64,000 nt of DNA from Betaproteobacteria bacterium Ga0077527 (GTDB lineage Bacteria; Pseudomonadota; Gammaproteobacteria; Burkholderiales; SG8-41). Location of the stretch: assembly GCA_001464815.1 (NCBI GenBank), contig LNDW01000024.1, forward strand, positions 130,712 to 194,711, read 5' to 3'. Numbering within the stretch: position 1 is the stretch's first letter; each line of letters starts with the position of its first letter. Below the pieces are notes generated by a model, which did no database searches, had not been told where the DNA came from, and worked only from the letters and a program-made list of their open reading frames with translations. This document shows, in pieces, positions 46,482 through 56,143 of the stretch. Position numbers and translations under genes: made by a program.

Positions 46482-48242
46482 TCAGCGACCCCTGGCGACG
46501 CCCTCGCGCCGCGGATCGGCACCACCCTGCCATCCATCCGCGCTGCGCTGGATGCCGTGCAGCCCGCTGGTCATGTCGGTGATCTGCACTTCGTGGCCCA
46601 GCCCGCGCAGTGCTGCGGCGAGTTGTTCCGCCGCGGTGCCACGTTCGAGTTCGGTCGGACCGTTGCGGCTTCCGGCATGGGGCAGCGCAATCGCCGACTG
46701 GATGTCGAGCCCCCAGTCGAGTGTGCCGATCAGTGTCCGCGCCACGTAATTGATGATCTGGCTGCCGCCCGGCGAGCCTACCACCAGATGCAGTCTCCCG
46801 GCAGCATCGAACACCAGCTTCGGCGCCATCGAACTGCGCGGACGTTTGCCCGGCGCCACCGCGTTGGCCACCGGACGCCCGTCTTCGACCGGATTGAAAT
46901 TGAAATCGGTGAGCTGGTTGTTGAGCAGGAAGCCGCGCACCATCAGCCGGCTGCCGAAAAAGGTTTCGATGGTGGTGGTCATCGACACCGCGTTGCCGGC
47001 GGCATCGACCACCGCGATGTGGCTGGTGCCGCCCGTTTCCTCATGGCGGTCATCAGCCATCGCGATCTTCGCACCCGGCGGCATGCCGGCCTCGGCGCGG
47101 CCGAGGCTGCGGTCCGGCTGGATCAGCCGGGCGCGCGTGGCGAGGTAGCCGGGATCGAGCAGGCCCCGGATCGGTACATCGACAAAACGGTCGTCGCCCA
47201 CCCAGCGATTGCGGTCGGCAAAGGCGAGGCGGCCGGCTTCGGAGATCAGATGCGCGGCTTGCACGGAATCCGGGCGCAGTGTTTTCAAATCGTGGCTGGC
47301 GAGCATGCCCAGCATCTGCAGCACCGCGATGCCGCCGGAGGATGAAGGTGGCATGCCGCAGACGCGCCAGTTGCGGTATGGCGCGCACAGCGGTTCGACT
47401 TCACGCACGGTGTATGCGGCGAGATCGTGTTCGCTCAGCGTTCCGGGATTGCGCGAATGATTGCGGACGGCCGCCGCAATGTCGCGCGCGATGTCACCGC
47501 GATAAAAGGCATCCGCGCCTTGTGCAGCCAGCGCGCGTAACGTTGCCGCCAGCGCCGGATTGCGCAAAGTGCTGCCGACGGCCCTTGGACTGCCGTCGGA
47601 ATTGAAAAAATAATCGCGCGCCGCGGCTTCGCCGGCCATCGCGGTGTCCCGGTTGAGCAGGGTGTGCAGCCGGGGAGTCACCGCGAAGCCCTGTTCGGCG
47701 AGTGTGATCGCCGGTTCGAACAGCCGGGCCCAGGGCAGCTTGCCGTGCTCGCGGTGCGCGATCTCAAGCAGGCGCGGCACGCCGGGTGTGCCGACGGCAC
47801 GGCCGCCGGTGACGGCATCACGAAAGCTCATCGCACGGCCTTCACGCATGAACAGTTCCGGCGTTGCTGCCGCGGGCGCGGTTTCGCGGCCGTCGTATGC
47901 GCGTACCGCGCGGCGCTGAGTGTCGTAATGCAGCAGGAAAGCACCACCACCCAGCCCCGAGGCATGCGGCTCGACCAGGGCCAGCACCAGTTGCACGGCG
48001 ATTGCGGCATCGACCGCGCTGCCCCCGGCTGCGAGCATCTGCAGTCCGGCATCCACCGCCAGCGGGTGGGCGGCGGCAACCATGTAGTGCTGCGCGCGGG
48101 CGAGGGTTTTTTCGCTGCGGCCGCTTTCCGGTTCAGGCTGCGCCGGCCGGTCGGTCTGCGCCTGTAACGGGACCGCGAGCAGCAGACCGAGCAATGCCGG
48201 CAAACAGCGACGCTGGATCCATCGCGCCGCGTTATAAATCAT
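46482..48242 (-). CDS. ggt: Gamma-glutamyltransferase
   Basis: 586 residues. Signal peptide 1-29 (VPLQAQT), so periplasmic. The proenzyme is self-cleaved before the catalytic Thr in GGTSHIAVVD. The downstream small subunit carries PRSSMAPKLVFD and GSPGGSQIINYV. It hydrolyses or transfers the gamma-glutamyl group of glutathione and related peptides. It fits the theme of periplasmic hydrolases in this window. A Bug receptor gene is 24 bases upstream on the same strand. Confidence 0.92.
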   Translation of the reverse strand: MIYNAARWIQRRCLPALLGLLLAVPLQAQTDRPAQPEPESGRSEKTLARAQHYMVAAAHPLAVDAGLQMLAAGGSAVDAAIAVQLVLALVEPHASGLGGGAFLLHYDTQRRAVRAYDGRETAPAAATPELFMREGRAMSFRDAVTGGRAVGTPGVPRLLEIAHREHGKLPWARLFEPAITLAEQGFAVTPRLHTLLNRDTAMAGEAAARDYFFNSDGSPRAVGSTLRNPALAATLRALAAQGADAFYRGDIARDIAAAVRNHSRNPGTLSEHDLAAYTVREVEPLCAPYRNWRVCGMPPSSSGGIAVLQMLGMLASHDLKTLRPDSVQAAHLISEAGRLAFADRNRWVGDDRFVDVPIRGLLDPGYLATRARLIQPDRSLGRAEAGMPPGAKIAMADDRHEETGGTSHIAVVDAAGNAVSMTTTIETFFGSRLMVRGFLLNNQLTDFNFNPVEDGRPVANAVAPGKRPRSSMAPKLVFDAAGRLHLVVGSPGGSQIINYVARTLIGTLDWGLDIQSAIALPHAGSRNGPTELERGTAAEQLAAALRGLGHEVQITDMTSGLHGIQRSADGWQGGADPRREGVARGR

Positions 48243-48266
48243 AAGTATTTGATTTTATTGATTAAA

Positions 48267-49235
48267 TTATTCTGCACGAATATTCGCCGCAGCAACCACT
48301 TTTTGCCACTTCGCATAGTCCTGGCGGATGTAGTCGGCGAATTCAGCAGGCGAGTTGCCGAGTGTCGATGCGCCCAGCGCGGCAAAGCGGTCACGGATCG
48401 CCTGCTGCGCGGTGACCTTGACCACCGCAGCGTGTGCGCGGTCGATCACATCTTTCGGCGTACCTGCCGGCGCAAGCAGGCCGGTGATGGTGGTGGCATC
48501 AAAACCCTTCAGACCCTGTTCGTCCAGTGTCGGCACATTGGGCAGCAGCGGTGCGCGTTTGTCGGTGGTGACCGCCAGCGCGCGGATGCGTCCGGACTGG
48601 ATGTAGGCCATCGACGCGGTGAGCTGGTCGACATGTGAATCGACCTGGCCGCCGATCAGGTCGATCAGCGCCGGGCCGCTGCCCTTGTACGGCACGCCGG
48701 TCATGCGTACGCCGGCGCTGATCTGGAACAACTCGCCGACGAGGTGGTTGGAGGTGCCGGTGCCGGCGGTGGCCATGGTCATCTGGCCTGGTTTGCTTTT
48801 CACCAGGGCGATGAATTCCTTCAGGTTCTTTGCCGGCACCGAGGGATGCAGCACGATCACGAAGGGCACATTGCTGATGCCGGAGATCGGCGCAAAATCC
48901 TTGACCGGATTAAAACGCGGCTTGCTGAAGACATTGGGAGCGACGCTGTAGACCGAGTTCGAGGCCATCAGCAGCGTGTAACCGTCGGCCGGTGCGCGCG
49001 CGACAAATTCGCCGCCGATCATGCCGCCGGCGCCGGCGCGGTTTTCCACCAGCACCTGCTGGCCGAAGATTTCGTTGAGACCCGGCGCGATGGCGCGGGC
49101 GTTGATGTCAACGTTGCCGCCGGGCGCGAAGGGCACCACGATGCGCAGCGGTTTAACCGGCCAGGCCTGTGCGAAGACCGCAGGGCCGGCGATGACCAGT
49201 GCTGCGGCAACGATGCTTTTAAATACGTGATGCAT
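48267..49235 (-). CDS. Bug/TctC-type periplasmic substrate receptor
   Basis: 322 residues. Signal peptide 1-23 (AVFAQA), loops PFAPGGNVD at 35-43 and VENRAGAGG, and VPYKGSGPAL. It precedes ggt on the same strand and may deliver a product of gamma-glutamyl hydrolysis, but that is only a positional guess. Confidence 0.9.
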   Translation of the reverse strand: MHHVFKSIVAAALVIAGPAVFAQAWPVKPLRIVVPFAPGGNVDINARAIAPGLNEIFGQQVLVENRAGAGGMIGGEFVARAPADGYTLLMASNSVYSVAPNVFSKPRFNPVKDFAPISGISNVPFVIVLHPSVPAKNLKEFIALVKSKPGQMTMATAGTGTSNHLVGELFQISAGVRMTGVPYKGSGPALIDLIGGQVDSHVDQLTASMAYIQSGRIRALAVTTDKRAPLLPNVPTLDEQGLKGFDATTITGLLAPAGTPKDVIDRAHAAVVKVTAQQAIRDRFAALGASTLGNSPAEFADYIRQDYAKWQKVVAAANIRAE

Positions 49236-49271
49236 GATGCTTCTCCCAGTTTTGAGTCGGGTTTCTTATAT

Positions 49272-49937
49272 TCAGTCGGGCAGTTCGATGGGCGTATCGA
49301 TGAACACCTGGTACTTCTGGCTTTTTGGTTTGTCGAGGTCTTCGGCGTTGACGTAGCTGATCGATGATTTGCCGAGCAGCCCGCGCGGCAGGATCATCAC
49401 CCGTGCAAAAGCTGAAGCTTCGTTTTTTGAAGCGGCGGCATACACCGGATCGGGGCCGGCCTCGTACCAGGGTTCGAGTGGGCCGTAGTGATGTACGTTG
49501 CCGGTGGTGTGGATGTCGATGCCGCCGAACAGCAGGCAGCGGATGCCGCCGCCCCGGTGGGTGTGGGTCAGTGCCTCACCACCCGGCGGGAAATCGACAC
49601 GGTCGCCGCGCAGCAGATACGCCTGCGCCGGATCGAGTGTCATTACGGCTTCGAGCAGCAGCGTGCTGCGGATACCGGACCCGGTCGCCGCTGCGGGTGC
49701 ACCGCCTGCGGCTGCAAGTTCCCAGCGCAGCAGTGTCGTTGCCAGATGCCCCGCCTTCAGTTGCAGCGCGGCGCGGGCATGGAAGGCGCTGTTGGCGCCG
49801 AAGCTGCCGTCGAACAGTTCGCCGCTCGCGCGCAGGCCGCCGGCAGACACGTAGATCGCGCGCACCACGCCGCCGCCGAGCGTCAACGCACTTTGCGGAT
49901 CCAGCGTGTCCTTGTAGAGACGCAGGCAGTGCGTCAC
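49272..49937 (-). CDS. Cupin-like protein, unknown function
   Basis: 221 residues from a GTG whose bases overlap the stop of the upstream gene (GTGA). A beta-barrel-like segment with GGEALTHTHRGGGIRCLLFGG near 120-140 suggests a cupin metal site (HTH), but I see no second clear motif, so this is a weak family call. The overlap indicates translational coupling to the PEP mutase/isocitrate lyase family enzyme. It may act on the same compound. Confidence 0.6.
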   Translation of the reverse strand: MTHCLRLYKDTLDPQSALTLGGGVVRAIYVSAGGLRASGELFDGSFGANSAFHARAALQLKAGHLATTLLRWELAAAGGAPAAATGSGIRSTLLLEAVMTLDPAQAYLLRGDRVDFPPGGEALTHTHRGGGIRCLLFGGIDIHTTGNVHHYGPLEPWYEAGPDPVYAAASKNEASAFARVMILPRGLLGKSSISYVNAEDLDKPKSQKYQVFIDTPIELPD

Positions 49938-50839
49938 AGCCCGGCTCTCTGGTCTTCGGGCAGGCCGTAGCGGTTTTCCAGTTCCTGGATTTCCGGCAGG
50001 CCGGCGATATCAGTGAATTGCTTGAAGTTGGCGACCTTGTCGCGCATGTGCGCGATGGAGCCGGTTTTCTTCAGCTCGCGCAGCAGGTTCTGCATGGCCG
50101 GAATGGCGGCGAGCAGCATCCAGTTCGGATAGATCGCGAGCTTGAAGCCCAGCTTGCCCAGTTCATCGGCGGGCAGGTCCGGGGTCTTGCCGCTGGCAGC
50201 CATGTTGTAGAGGAGCGGCACGCCCTGAAAGCGCTTCGAAACGATTTCAACCTGCTCGCGGCCCACCGGCGCTTCGATGAACAGGATGTCGGCGCCGGCT
50301 TCGCGGTAACGTTCGCCGCGTTCCAGAGCGGCTTCTATTCCTTCGACGGCGATCGCATCGGTGCGGGTGATGATGACGAAGTCATCGTCGCGCCGCGCAT
50401 CGCAGGCGGCCTTGATCTTGGCCACCATTTCCTCAGTCGGAATCACGCGCTTGCCGGCGAGGTGACCGCAGCGTTTGGGCCAGGACTGGTCTTCAAGGTG
50501 CACGCCGGCAACGCCGGCTTTCTCGTAATCGCGGATGGTGCGCCGGGTGTTGATCGGGTTGCCGTAGCCGGTGTCGGCGTCGGCCACCACCGGCAGGCCC
50601 GAGGCCTCGGCGATGCGGCTGGCGTTGTCGATCATTTCGGTCGCGGTTAGCAGCCCGACGTCGGGCATGCCCAGGCGGGTCAGGCTGGTGCCGAAGCCGG
50701 TCATGTAAACCGCCTCGAAGCCTTCCATTTTGACCAGACGCGCGCCGAAGGCATCAGCCACGCCGGGGGCGACGAGGCAGCCGGGGCGTGCCAGCAGGGC
50801 GCGCAGTTGTGCGGTCGGACGAGAAGTGCTCTTGCTCAT
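49934..50839 (-). CDS. Isocitrate lyase/PEP mutase family enzyme
   Basis: 301 residues from the ATG at 50837-50839 (an upstream in-frame region is not conserved). TIM-barrel of the PEPM/ICL family: metal site D87/D89 (VVADADTGYG), and the catalytic loop KRCGH at 122-126, which indicates a lyase of the methylisocitrate/2-methylcitrate type rather than a mutase. It cleaves a C-C bond of a 2-hydroxyacid. Its gene lies between a Bug receptor (80 bases upstream) and a cupin-like gene (overlapping). Confidence 0.85.
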   Translation of the reverse strand: MSKSTSRPTAQLRALLARPGCLVAPGVADAFGARLVKMEGFEAVYMTGFGTSLTRLGMPDVGLLTATEMIDNASRIAEASGLPVVADADTGYGNPINTRRTIRDYEKAGVAGVHLEDQSWPKRCGHLAGKRVIPTEEMVAKIKAACDARRDDDFVIITRTDAIAVEGIEAALERGERYREAGADILFIEAPVGREQVEIVSKRFQGVPLLYNMAASGKTPDLPADELGKLGFKLAIYPNWMLLAAIPAMQNLLRELKKTGSIAHMRDKVANFKQFTDIAGLPEIQELENRYGLPEDQRAGL

Positions 50840-50919
50840 GAAAACTCCCTGGAAAAAGGACGTAGAAGTCAAATGGTGAAATGCACGGATGGGGTGACCG
50901 GCGCAGCTGTGTCCGGCCG

Positions 50920-51915
50920 CTACTGCGCCGTGATGCCGGCCTCCTTGATGACCTTGCGCCAAAGCGCGGTTTCCTGCTTCAGCAACAGCGCCAGATCGGT
51001 CGGCGAGCTGCCGGCCGGCTCGGCGCCCTGTGCCTGCAGACGCTGCTGCACTTCGCTGCGCTTCAGGCCCGAGGCGATGGCCGCATTAAGGGTTTTCACG
51101 ATGGCCGGTGCCGTGCGCGCCGGTGCAAACAGCGCATACCAGGTTTCGGCGCGGTAGCCGGGCAGGGTTTCGGCGATGGTCGGCAGTTCCGGCAGCACAG
51201 TTGAGCGTTGCAGGCCGGTGACCGCCAACGGGCGCAGCCGCCCCTGCTTGATCAGCGGCAGCGAGGGTAGCAGGCCGTCGAACATGATGTGTGCTTCCCC
51301 TTGCACAACCGCGAGCCGGCCTGGGGTGCTGCCCTTGTACGGCACATGGTTCATGCGCACGCCGGCCATGTTCTCGAACAGCGCGTTGCCGAGATGCACC
51401 GCCGAGCCGATGCCTGCGGAGGCGTACAGGATCGAGCCCGGCTTGCTGCGCGCCAGCGCGATCAGTTCGGGGATGGTCTTTACCGGAAGGGCCGGATGGG
51501 CCACGACGACCGAAGTGGTGGTCGCGACATGGATCACCGGCGCAAAGTCGCGCTCGACGTCATAGCGCAGCTTGTTGCCATGCAATGCCGCGTTGAGCGC
51601 GGTGTTGCCGCTGGAGCCCGAGAGCAGTGTGTATCCGTCCGCCGCCGACTGGGCGACCAGTTCCATGCCGATGATGCCGTTGGCCCCGGGCCGGTTGTCG
51701 ACCACGGTGGGCTGGCCCAGCGCCGTGGTGAGCAGCTCCGCCGTAAGTCTTGCCAGGGTATCGCCGGTACCGCCGGGTGCGAGCGGAACGATCAAGCGCA
51801 CAGGTTTTTCTGGATATGCAGCCTGCGCAGCCAGTGCACAAGGCGCCAGCGCAGCCAGCACGGCCAGCAAAGGGGCCATCAACCTGCGGGGCATCAACAA
51901 CATGGCGACCATCAA
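50920..51915 (-). CDS. Bug/TctC-type periplasmic substrate receptor
   Basis: 331 residues from the first ATG; a later ATG (seven codons in) is also possible. Signal peptide to about residue 32 (CALAAQA), loops PLAPGGTGD at 44-52 and VDNRPGANG. It leads the group with the PEPM-family enzyme and cupin-like protein on the minus strand. A palindromic stem (CGGACATG/CATGTCCG) lies 73-97 bases upstream. Confidence 0.88.
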   Translation of the reverse strand: MMVAMLLMPRRLMAPLLAVLAALAPCALAAQAAYPEKPVRLIVPLAPGGTGDTLARLTAELLTTALGQPTVVDNRPGANGIIGMELVAQSAADGYTLLSGSSGNTALNAALHGNKLRYDVERDFAPVIHVATTTSVVVAHPALPVKTIPELIALARSKPGSILYASAGIGSAVHLGNALFENMAGVRMNHVPYKGSTPGRLAVVQGEAHIMFDGLLPSLPLIKQGRLRPLAVTGLQRSTVLPELPTIAETLPGYRAETWYALFAPARTAPAIVKTLNAAIASGLKRSEVQQRLQAQGAEPAGSSPTDLALLLKQETALWRKVIKEAGITAQ

Positions 51916-52489
51916 AAGATCCTCCTCGCCCGGGCCTTTGAGTGTTGTCAGCGATTGACCGGGTTTATTCTTGAACCGGTGCGGCTGCGGACATGCCGTT
52001 GCCGCATGTCCGTTAATGCCTGGGACAGAGCAAGCCCGCGACCGGATTGACGCATTCTAGCGCGCCCTAATGCTGAAGCTCGAGCGGCCCGCAAGTCCAG
52101 CGGCCGTTCAGGTGTGGCAGTCGCGGCGGTAGCCTGCTGGGCCGGATGTGTCAAAACCACGCAACACGATCACGGGATTCCCGGGGTGATTCCGCCCCGG
52201 TCATGGTTTCCCCGCGAATTCACTTTTCCCGCAGCCGGCCTGCCAACCCTGGTTGTGCTCCTCAAGATCGCAGACCGGGGTGATGTCGGTTTCCGGCGCC
52301 CCGGCCAAACAGCGCTAAGTGTCCAGCGTAAGCTGCAGCGGGCCGTAACCGGGATCGGGCATCAACCGCGGGCTGCCGATTCCGGCAACGAAGCAGCCGG
52401 CCATTTGGCGGCGGCGCCGGGGGCGATTTGCAGGGAAGGTGTACGCTTGGGCATCATTGCCGGCACGTGATAACTTGCAACGCTTTTAT
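51916..52489. other. Gene-poor gap upstream of a Bug gene, with a palindrome
   Basis: About 570 bases without a convincing gene. CGGACATG (51988-51995) and CATGTCCG (52005-52012) form an eight-base palindrome with nine bases between, positioned upstream of the Bug gene and usable as an operator or leader hairpin. The only long open frame (52114-52470) has no recognisable features. Confidence 0.45.
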
Positions 52490-52717
52490 CGAGCCGCAAC
52501 GCGATCGTCGGACGCGTCATTGCGCAGAAACCTGCAGAAGAAGCGGGGCAGACCGTGTTTGTAGACAATCGTGGTGGTGTCGGCCTTGAGGGAGCCTTTT
52601 ACATTGAAGGAGCTGGAGATGGTGCGCACCACCATTGCCGGCATCCCGGGCTATCTGGCCGGGGAAATCGCCGAATTGGGCAAGGTCGTCATGGTCTCGG
52701 GCGCCACTGCTGATTAA
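52490..52717 (+). pseudogene. Relic of a Bug receptor gene
   Basis: Two short pieces of a Bug protein survive in different frames. RVIAQKPAEEAGQTVFVDNR from about 52516 matches the standard region after the first ligand loop up to VDNR. GEIAELGKVVMVSGATAD to the stop at 52715-52717 matches the usual C-terminus (E-I-x-x-W-G-K-V-V-K-x-S-G-A). The middle, roughly 200 residues, is missing. It is not expressed as a working protein. Confidence 0.75.
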
Positions 52718-52735
52718 AAGCCTTCCAAATCATCC

Positions 52736-53739
52736 ATGGCCAAACTCCCCATGCAACTAACCACCCGGCACCAGTTTGTGCAGGCGGCGAAGCCGAAAAC
52801 GACTGCAGCCAAAGCAGGTGCCGCAATCGTGCGCGAGGTCGATGCGCTTGCGGGCAAGCATGACGGGGCGGCCTTGCGCGATGTGCTGCTTGATTTTTTC
52901 AGTGCGCGTGAAACACAACTCAAGCCGGTGGAAATGGAAGCGTTTTTCTCGCATCTCGTCCAGATACTGCCGCGCAAGGGGCCGGCGACCGAGTTGCTGG
53001 AGTGGGCCTATCAGTCGCTGGTGCGCATCTCCTTCAACCGCAAAGAATTCAAGCGAGCCATCGAGTTCTACAAGCAATACCTTGGGGACTGCGCGCCGCG
53101 TTGCGACTCGTATTTTGACCAGACTTATTTTGCCGGGCTGGTCAGCACCGCATCGCGGTTGACGCCTCTGGCGCGGAGGATGCGCTTTTTCCTGCTGGCC
53201 CAGTTGTTCCAGCGCACGTTGTCGCTGCCGGGACTGGTCGCGGCCTGTCATCCTATGTGCTGTGCAGTTACCTGAAGGCGGCAGACCCCGCCTTCAATGG
53301 CCGCGGGTACCGCATTTTTGATTCATTCGCAGGTCTCAGCGAACCGAAATCCGAGGACACCATTGATGACAAAGACAGCAATGCCGTCCGCCTGCAGCGG
53401 ATGTCGCAGCAAGGAGCTTTTGCTGCAAGCCTTGATGAGGTCAAACGGAACCTTGCTGAATATCCGTGCATCGAATATCGCCAGGGCTGGATACCCGAGA
53501 GTTTTCCCGACGAGCCGCAGGCGCGTTACCGCTTTGTGCACATCGATGTCGATCTTTACCAGCCGACGCTGGACAGCCTCGAGTATTTCTATCCGAAGCT
53601 GGTGACCGGCGGTTATATCGTGTCTGACGATTACAGCTGGCCGGGCGCGCGCAAGGCGATCGAGGTTTTTGTATTGCGCCACCGCCTGAAACTGCGCACC
53701 ACACCGACCGGGCAGGCCTACTTCAAGCGCGGACGCTGA
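52736..53739 (+). pseudogene. TylF/macrocin O-methyltransferase-type gene, broken
   Basis: A first frame (52736-53275) holds an N-terminal helical part up to RTLSLPG, then shifts and ends. A second frame from about 53236 to 53739 holds GRGLSSYVLCSYLKAADP, FDSFAGLSEP, FVHIDVDLYQPTLDSLEYF and GGYIVSDDYSWPGA, the TylF (PF05711) signatures. The expected glycine-rich SAM motif (like D-V-x-E-C-G-V) between LPG and GRGLSS is absent, so a small deletion at 53231-53238 broke both frame and cofactor site. The C-terminal Asp-rich metal motif is intact. The first ORF may still be translated alone. Confidence 0.75.
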
Positions 53740-53760
53740 GACGCTTCAGGGTTCTTTGAA

Positions 53761-54714
53761 TCAGGGCTTGATGCCCGCCGCCTTGACCACGGCGGCCCAC
53801 TTCGGAATCTCGCGCGCGAGAAACGAGGCCAGCTCCTCCGGAGTCGTCGCCAGCACGTCAACGCCCTGGGCATTGAGCCGTTCGCGGGCGCTGGCATCGG
53901 TCAATGCACCGCGAAAGCTGCTGTTCAGGCGCGTGACCACTTCGCGCGGCAGGCCCGCAGGGCCGAGCAGGCCATACCAGCCGGCGGATTCAAAGCCTTT
54001 TAGTGTTTCGCCGACTGTTGGCAGTTCAGGCATCACCGGCGAGCGTTGCGCACCGCACATCGCCAGTGCGCGCAGGCGGCCGGACTGGATATGGGGCAGG
54101 GTCGCAACCAGCGTATTCACCTGGAATTGCACATGTCCCGCAAGGGTGTCGGTCAGCGCGGCACCGGCACCTTTGTACGGCACGTTGACGATGTCGATTT
54201 TCGCCATGGACTTGAACAGCTCGACCGCCATCTGCTGCGAGGTGCCCGCCGAAGTGCCGGCGGTAAGCTGGCCGGGCCGCGTCTTCGCCAACGCGATGAA
54301 CTCACGGATGTTTTTTACCGGCAGCGCCGGATGCACGACGAATACGGTTTGCGTCGATGCGAGCAGGCTGATTGGTGTGAAATCGCGGACCGGATCAAAG
54401 CTCAGCTTGATCGACAGGCTGGGATTGATGGCGTGGGGCGTGCTGGCCATCAGCACCGTATAGCCGTCGGGTGCTGCACGGGCGACAAACTCGGTGCCGA
54501 TGTTGGTATTGCCGCCGGCACGGTTTTCGATGATGAGCTGCTGGCCGAGCAACTCGGTGAGCTTCGGCGCGATGCTGCGGGCAATGATGTCGGTGCCGCC
54601 GCCGGGTGCGGCAGGCACCACAACCCGCACCGGCTTTGCCGGATAGGCCTGCGCCCCGACCCCGCCCGGAAGCAGCAGCGCGGCGCAGAAGGCAAAGCCG
54701 GTAAAGTGCCGCAT
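53761..54714 (-). CDS. Bug/TctC-type periplasmic substrate receptor
   Basis: 317 residues from the ATG at 54712-54714, one base after the stop of the MmgE/PrpD gene. Signal peptide 1-21 (GGVGAQA), loops PAAPGGGTD at 34-42 and IENRAGGNT. The close coupling to the MmgE/PrpD gene suggests both handle one compound. Confidence 0.88.
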   Translation of the reverse strand: MRHFTGFAFCAALLLPGGVGAQAYPAKPVRVVVPAAPGGGTDIIARSIAPKLTELLGQQLIIENRAGGNTNIGTEFVARAAPDGYTVLMASTPHAINPSLSIKLSFDPVRDFTPISLLASTQTVFVVHPALPVKNIREFIALAKTRPGQLTAGTSAGTSQQMAVELFKSMAKIDIVNVPYKGAGAALTDTLAGHVQFQVNTLVATLPHIQSGRLRALAMCGAQRSPVMPELPTVGETLKGFESAGWYGLLGPAGLPREVVTRLNSSFRGALTDASARERLNAQGVDVLATTPEELASFLAREIPKWAAVVKAAGIKP

Positions 54715-54715
54715 T

Positions 54716-56074
54716 TCAACCCGCGGCGCGTTTTGCGATGGCGCTGGCATCGTAATCGACGTTCGCCAGCTTTTCGGTATCCCACAGCTGTTTCAGCAGT
54801 GCCGCGGCCGCGGCCTTGCCGATCACCGGCCCGGCGAGTTCGGTGAACTTGTCGTTCAGTTCCTCGTCGGTCAGCGGCAGTTCCGGGTCGCCCTTGCGGT
54901 AGGGCTGGAAGTGCTCGAGCTTGCGGCCGTCGTTGAGCTCGATTTCGACCCGCGACTCGCGGCGGTTGGGATAACCCGCCGAGATTTCGGGATCGGCGAT
55001 CGGCTCGATCTTTTTCAGCAGCGCGCGTACGTCCGGGTCGCTGAGGTGATCGGGGTCGAAGGCGTTAAGGCGCACGCTGCCGCGCACCAGCGCGTGGGCG
55101 ACGGTGTACTGGATGCTGAATTTGGCCTGGTATTCGCCTTCGGGATTGTCGTTGTCGATGATGTTGAGGCCGGCCTTGTAGGTGTGCAGGCGGATTTTTT
55201 TTACATCCTTGTGCGAGAAGCCGTGCTGCTTCTGCAGGTGCAGCGCGCCATCGATCGACGGGAAGGTGTGGCCGCAGCAGCCGTGGTTTTTGAAGGTCAT
55301 CTGGTTGATGTGGTAATCCGTGCCCAGGCCTTTCGTCGCCTTGCTCCAGTCCGGGTTCACGCTCATCGCGTTGCCGAAGCCGACTTCACCTTCGAGCATG
55401 TCGAGCGCGCCGGTGAGGCCCTTCATCGCCGCCATCGCCGCCCAGCAGCCGGCATCCGCGGCGTGGCCGCCGTGCAGCGGCTTGGTCATCGCCTGCGAGC
55501 GGAAGGCCTGCTGCAGGCCGGAGGCGAAGCTGCCGACAGTGGCCATCGCGTGCATGAACTGGTCCTTGTTGGCACCCAGCACCGTGGCTGCGGCAGCGGC
55601 GGCGCCAAAGGAGCCGACGGTGCCGGTGGTGTGCCAGTACTTGTAGTGGGAGGGCATCACCGCTTCGCCGATGCGGGTGGAGATTTCATAGCCGACGATG
55701 ACGCCGCGCAGGAAGCGGTCACCGCTGGCTCCCGAGGCCTGGGCCGCGGCCAGTGCCGCGGAGATGGTCGGGCTGCCCGGGTGGTAGCCGGCGTCGCGGT
55801 AGATGTCGTCGAATTCAACCGAGTGCGAGGCGGCACCGTTGATCAGCGCTGCAGCGCGCAGTGTCGCCCGGCGGCCGGTGGCGAGCCGCGCGCGGCCGCG
55901 GTCGAGGTCCTCGGCGAAGGCTTCTTCCATCAGCTTTGCCGGATTGACGATGCTGCCGGGCAGCAGTGCCGCATACCAGTCGATCACCGCGCGCTTGGCG
56001 TGATGGATCACCTGCGGCGGCAGTTTCGAAGTCTGTTCGCGGATGGCGTAGTCGGCGAGTTGTTGCATCAGCAT
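54716..56074 (-). CDS. MmgE/PrpD family protein, paralogue 1
   Basis: 452 residues from the ATG at 56072-56074 with GAGGAG upstream. The family includes 2-methylcitrate dehydratase and cis-aconitate decarboxylase (both Fe-S-free). Characteristic segments: HHAKRAVIDWYAALLPG, the conserved HSVEFDDIY, HYKYWHTTGTVGSFGAA, KPLHGGHAADAG and FKNHGCCGHTF. Substrate of most members is unknown. It is followed by a Bug gene; an acyl-CoA synthetase is upstream after 69 bases. A second paralogue is at 60645. Confidence 0.88.
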   Translation of the reverse strand: MLMQQLADYAIREQTSKLPPQVIHHAKRAVIDWYAALLPGSIVNPAKLMEEAFAEDLDRGRARLATGRRATLRAAALINGAASHSVEFDDIYRDAGYHPGSPTISAALAAAQASGASGDRFLRGVIVGYEISTRIGEAVMPSHYKYWHTTGTVGSFGAAAAAATVLGANKDQFMHAMATVGSFASGLQQAFRSQAMTKPLHGGHAADAGCWAAMAAMKGLTGALDMLEGEVGFGNAMSVNPDWSKATKGLGTDYHINQMTFKNHGCCGHTFPSIDGALHLQKQHGFSHKDVKKIRLHTYKAGLNIIDNDNPEGEYQAKFSIQYTVAHALVRGSVRLNAFDPDHLSDPDVRALLKKIEPIADPEISAGYPNRRESRVEIELNDGRKLEHFQPYRKGDPELPLTDEELNDKFTELAGPVIGKAAAAALLKQLWDTEKLANVDYDASAIAKRAAG

Positions 56075-56143
56075 TGTTGTCTCCTCGGTTCCGTAGCTTT
56101 GCGGAAGGTAGTGTTGCTGCAATTAGGGTTACTTTAATCCTGT

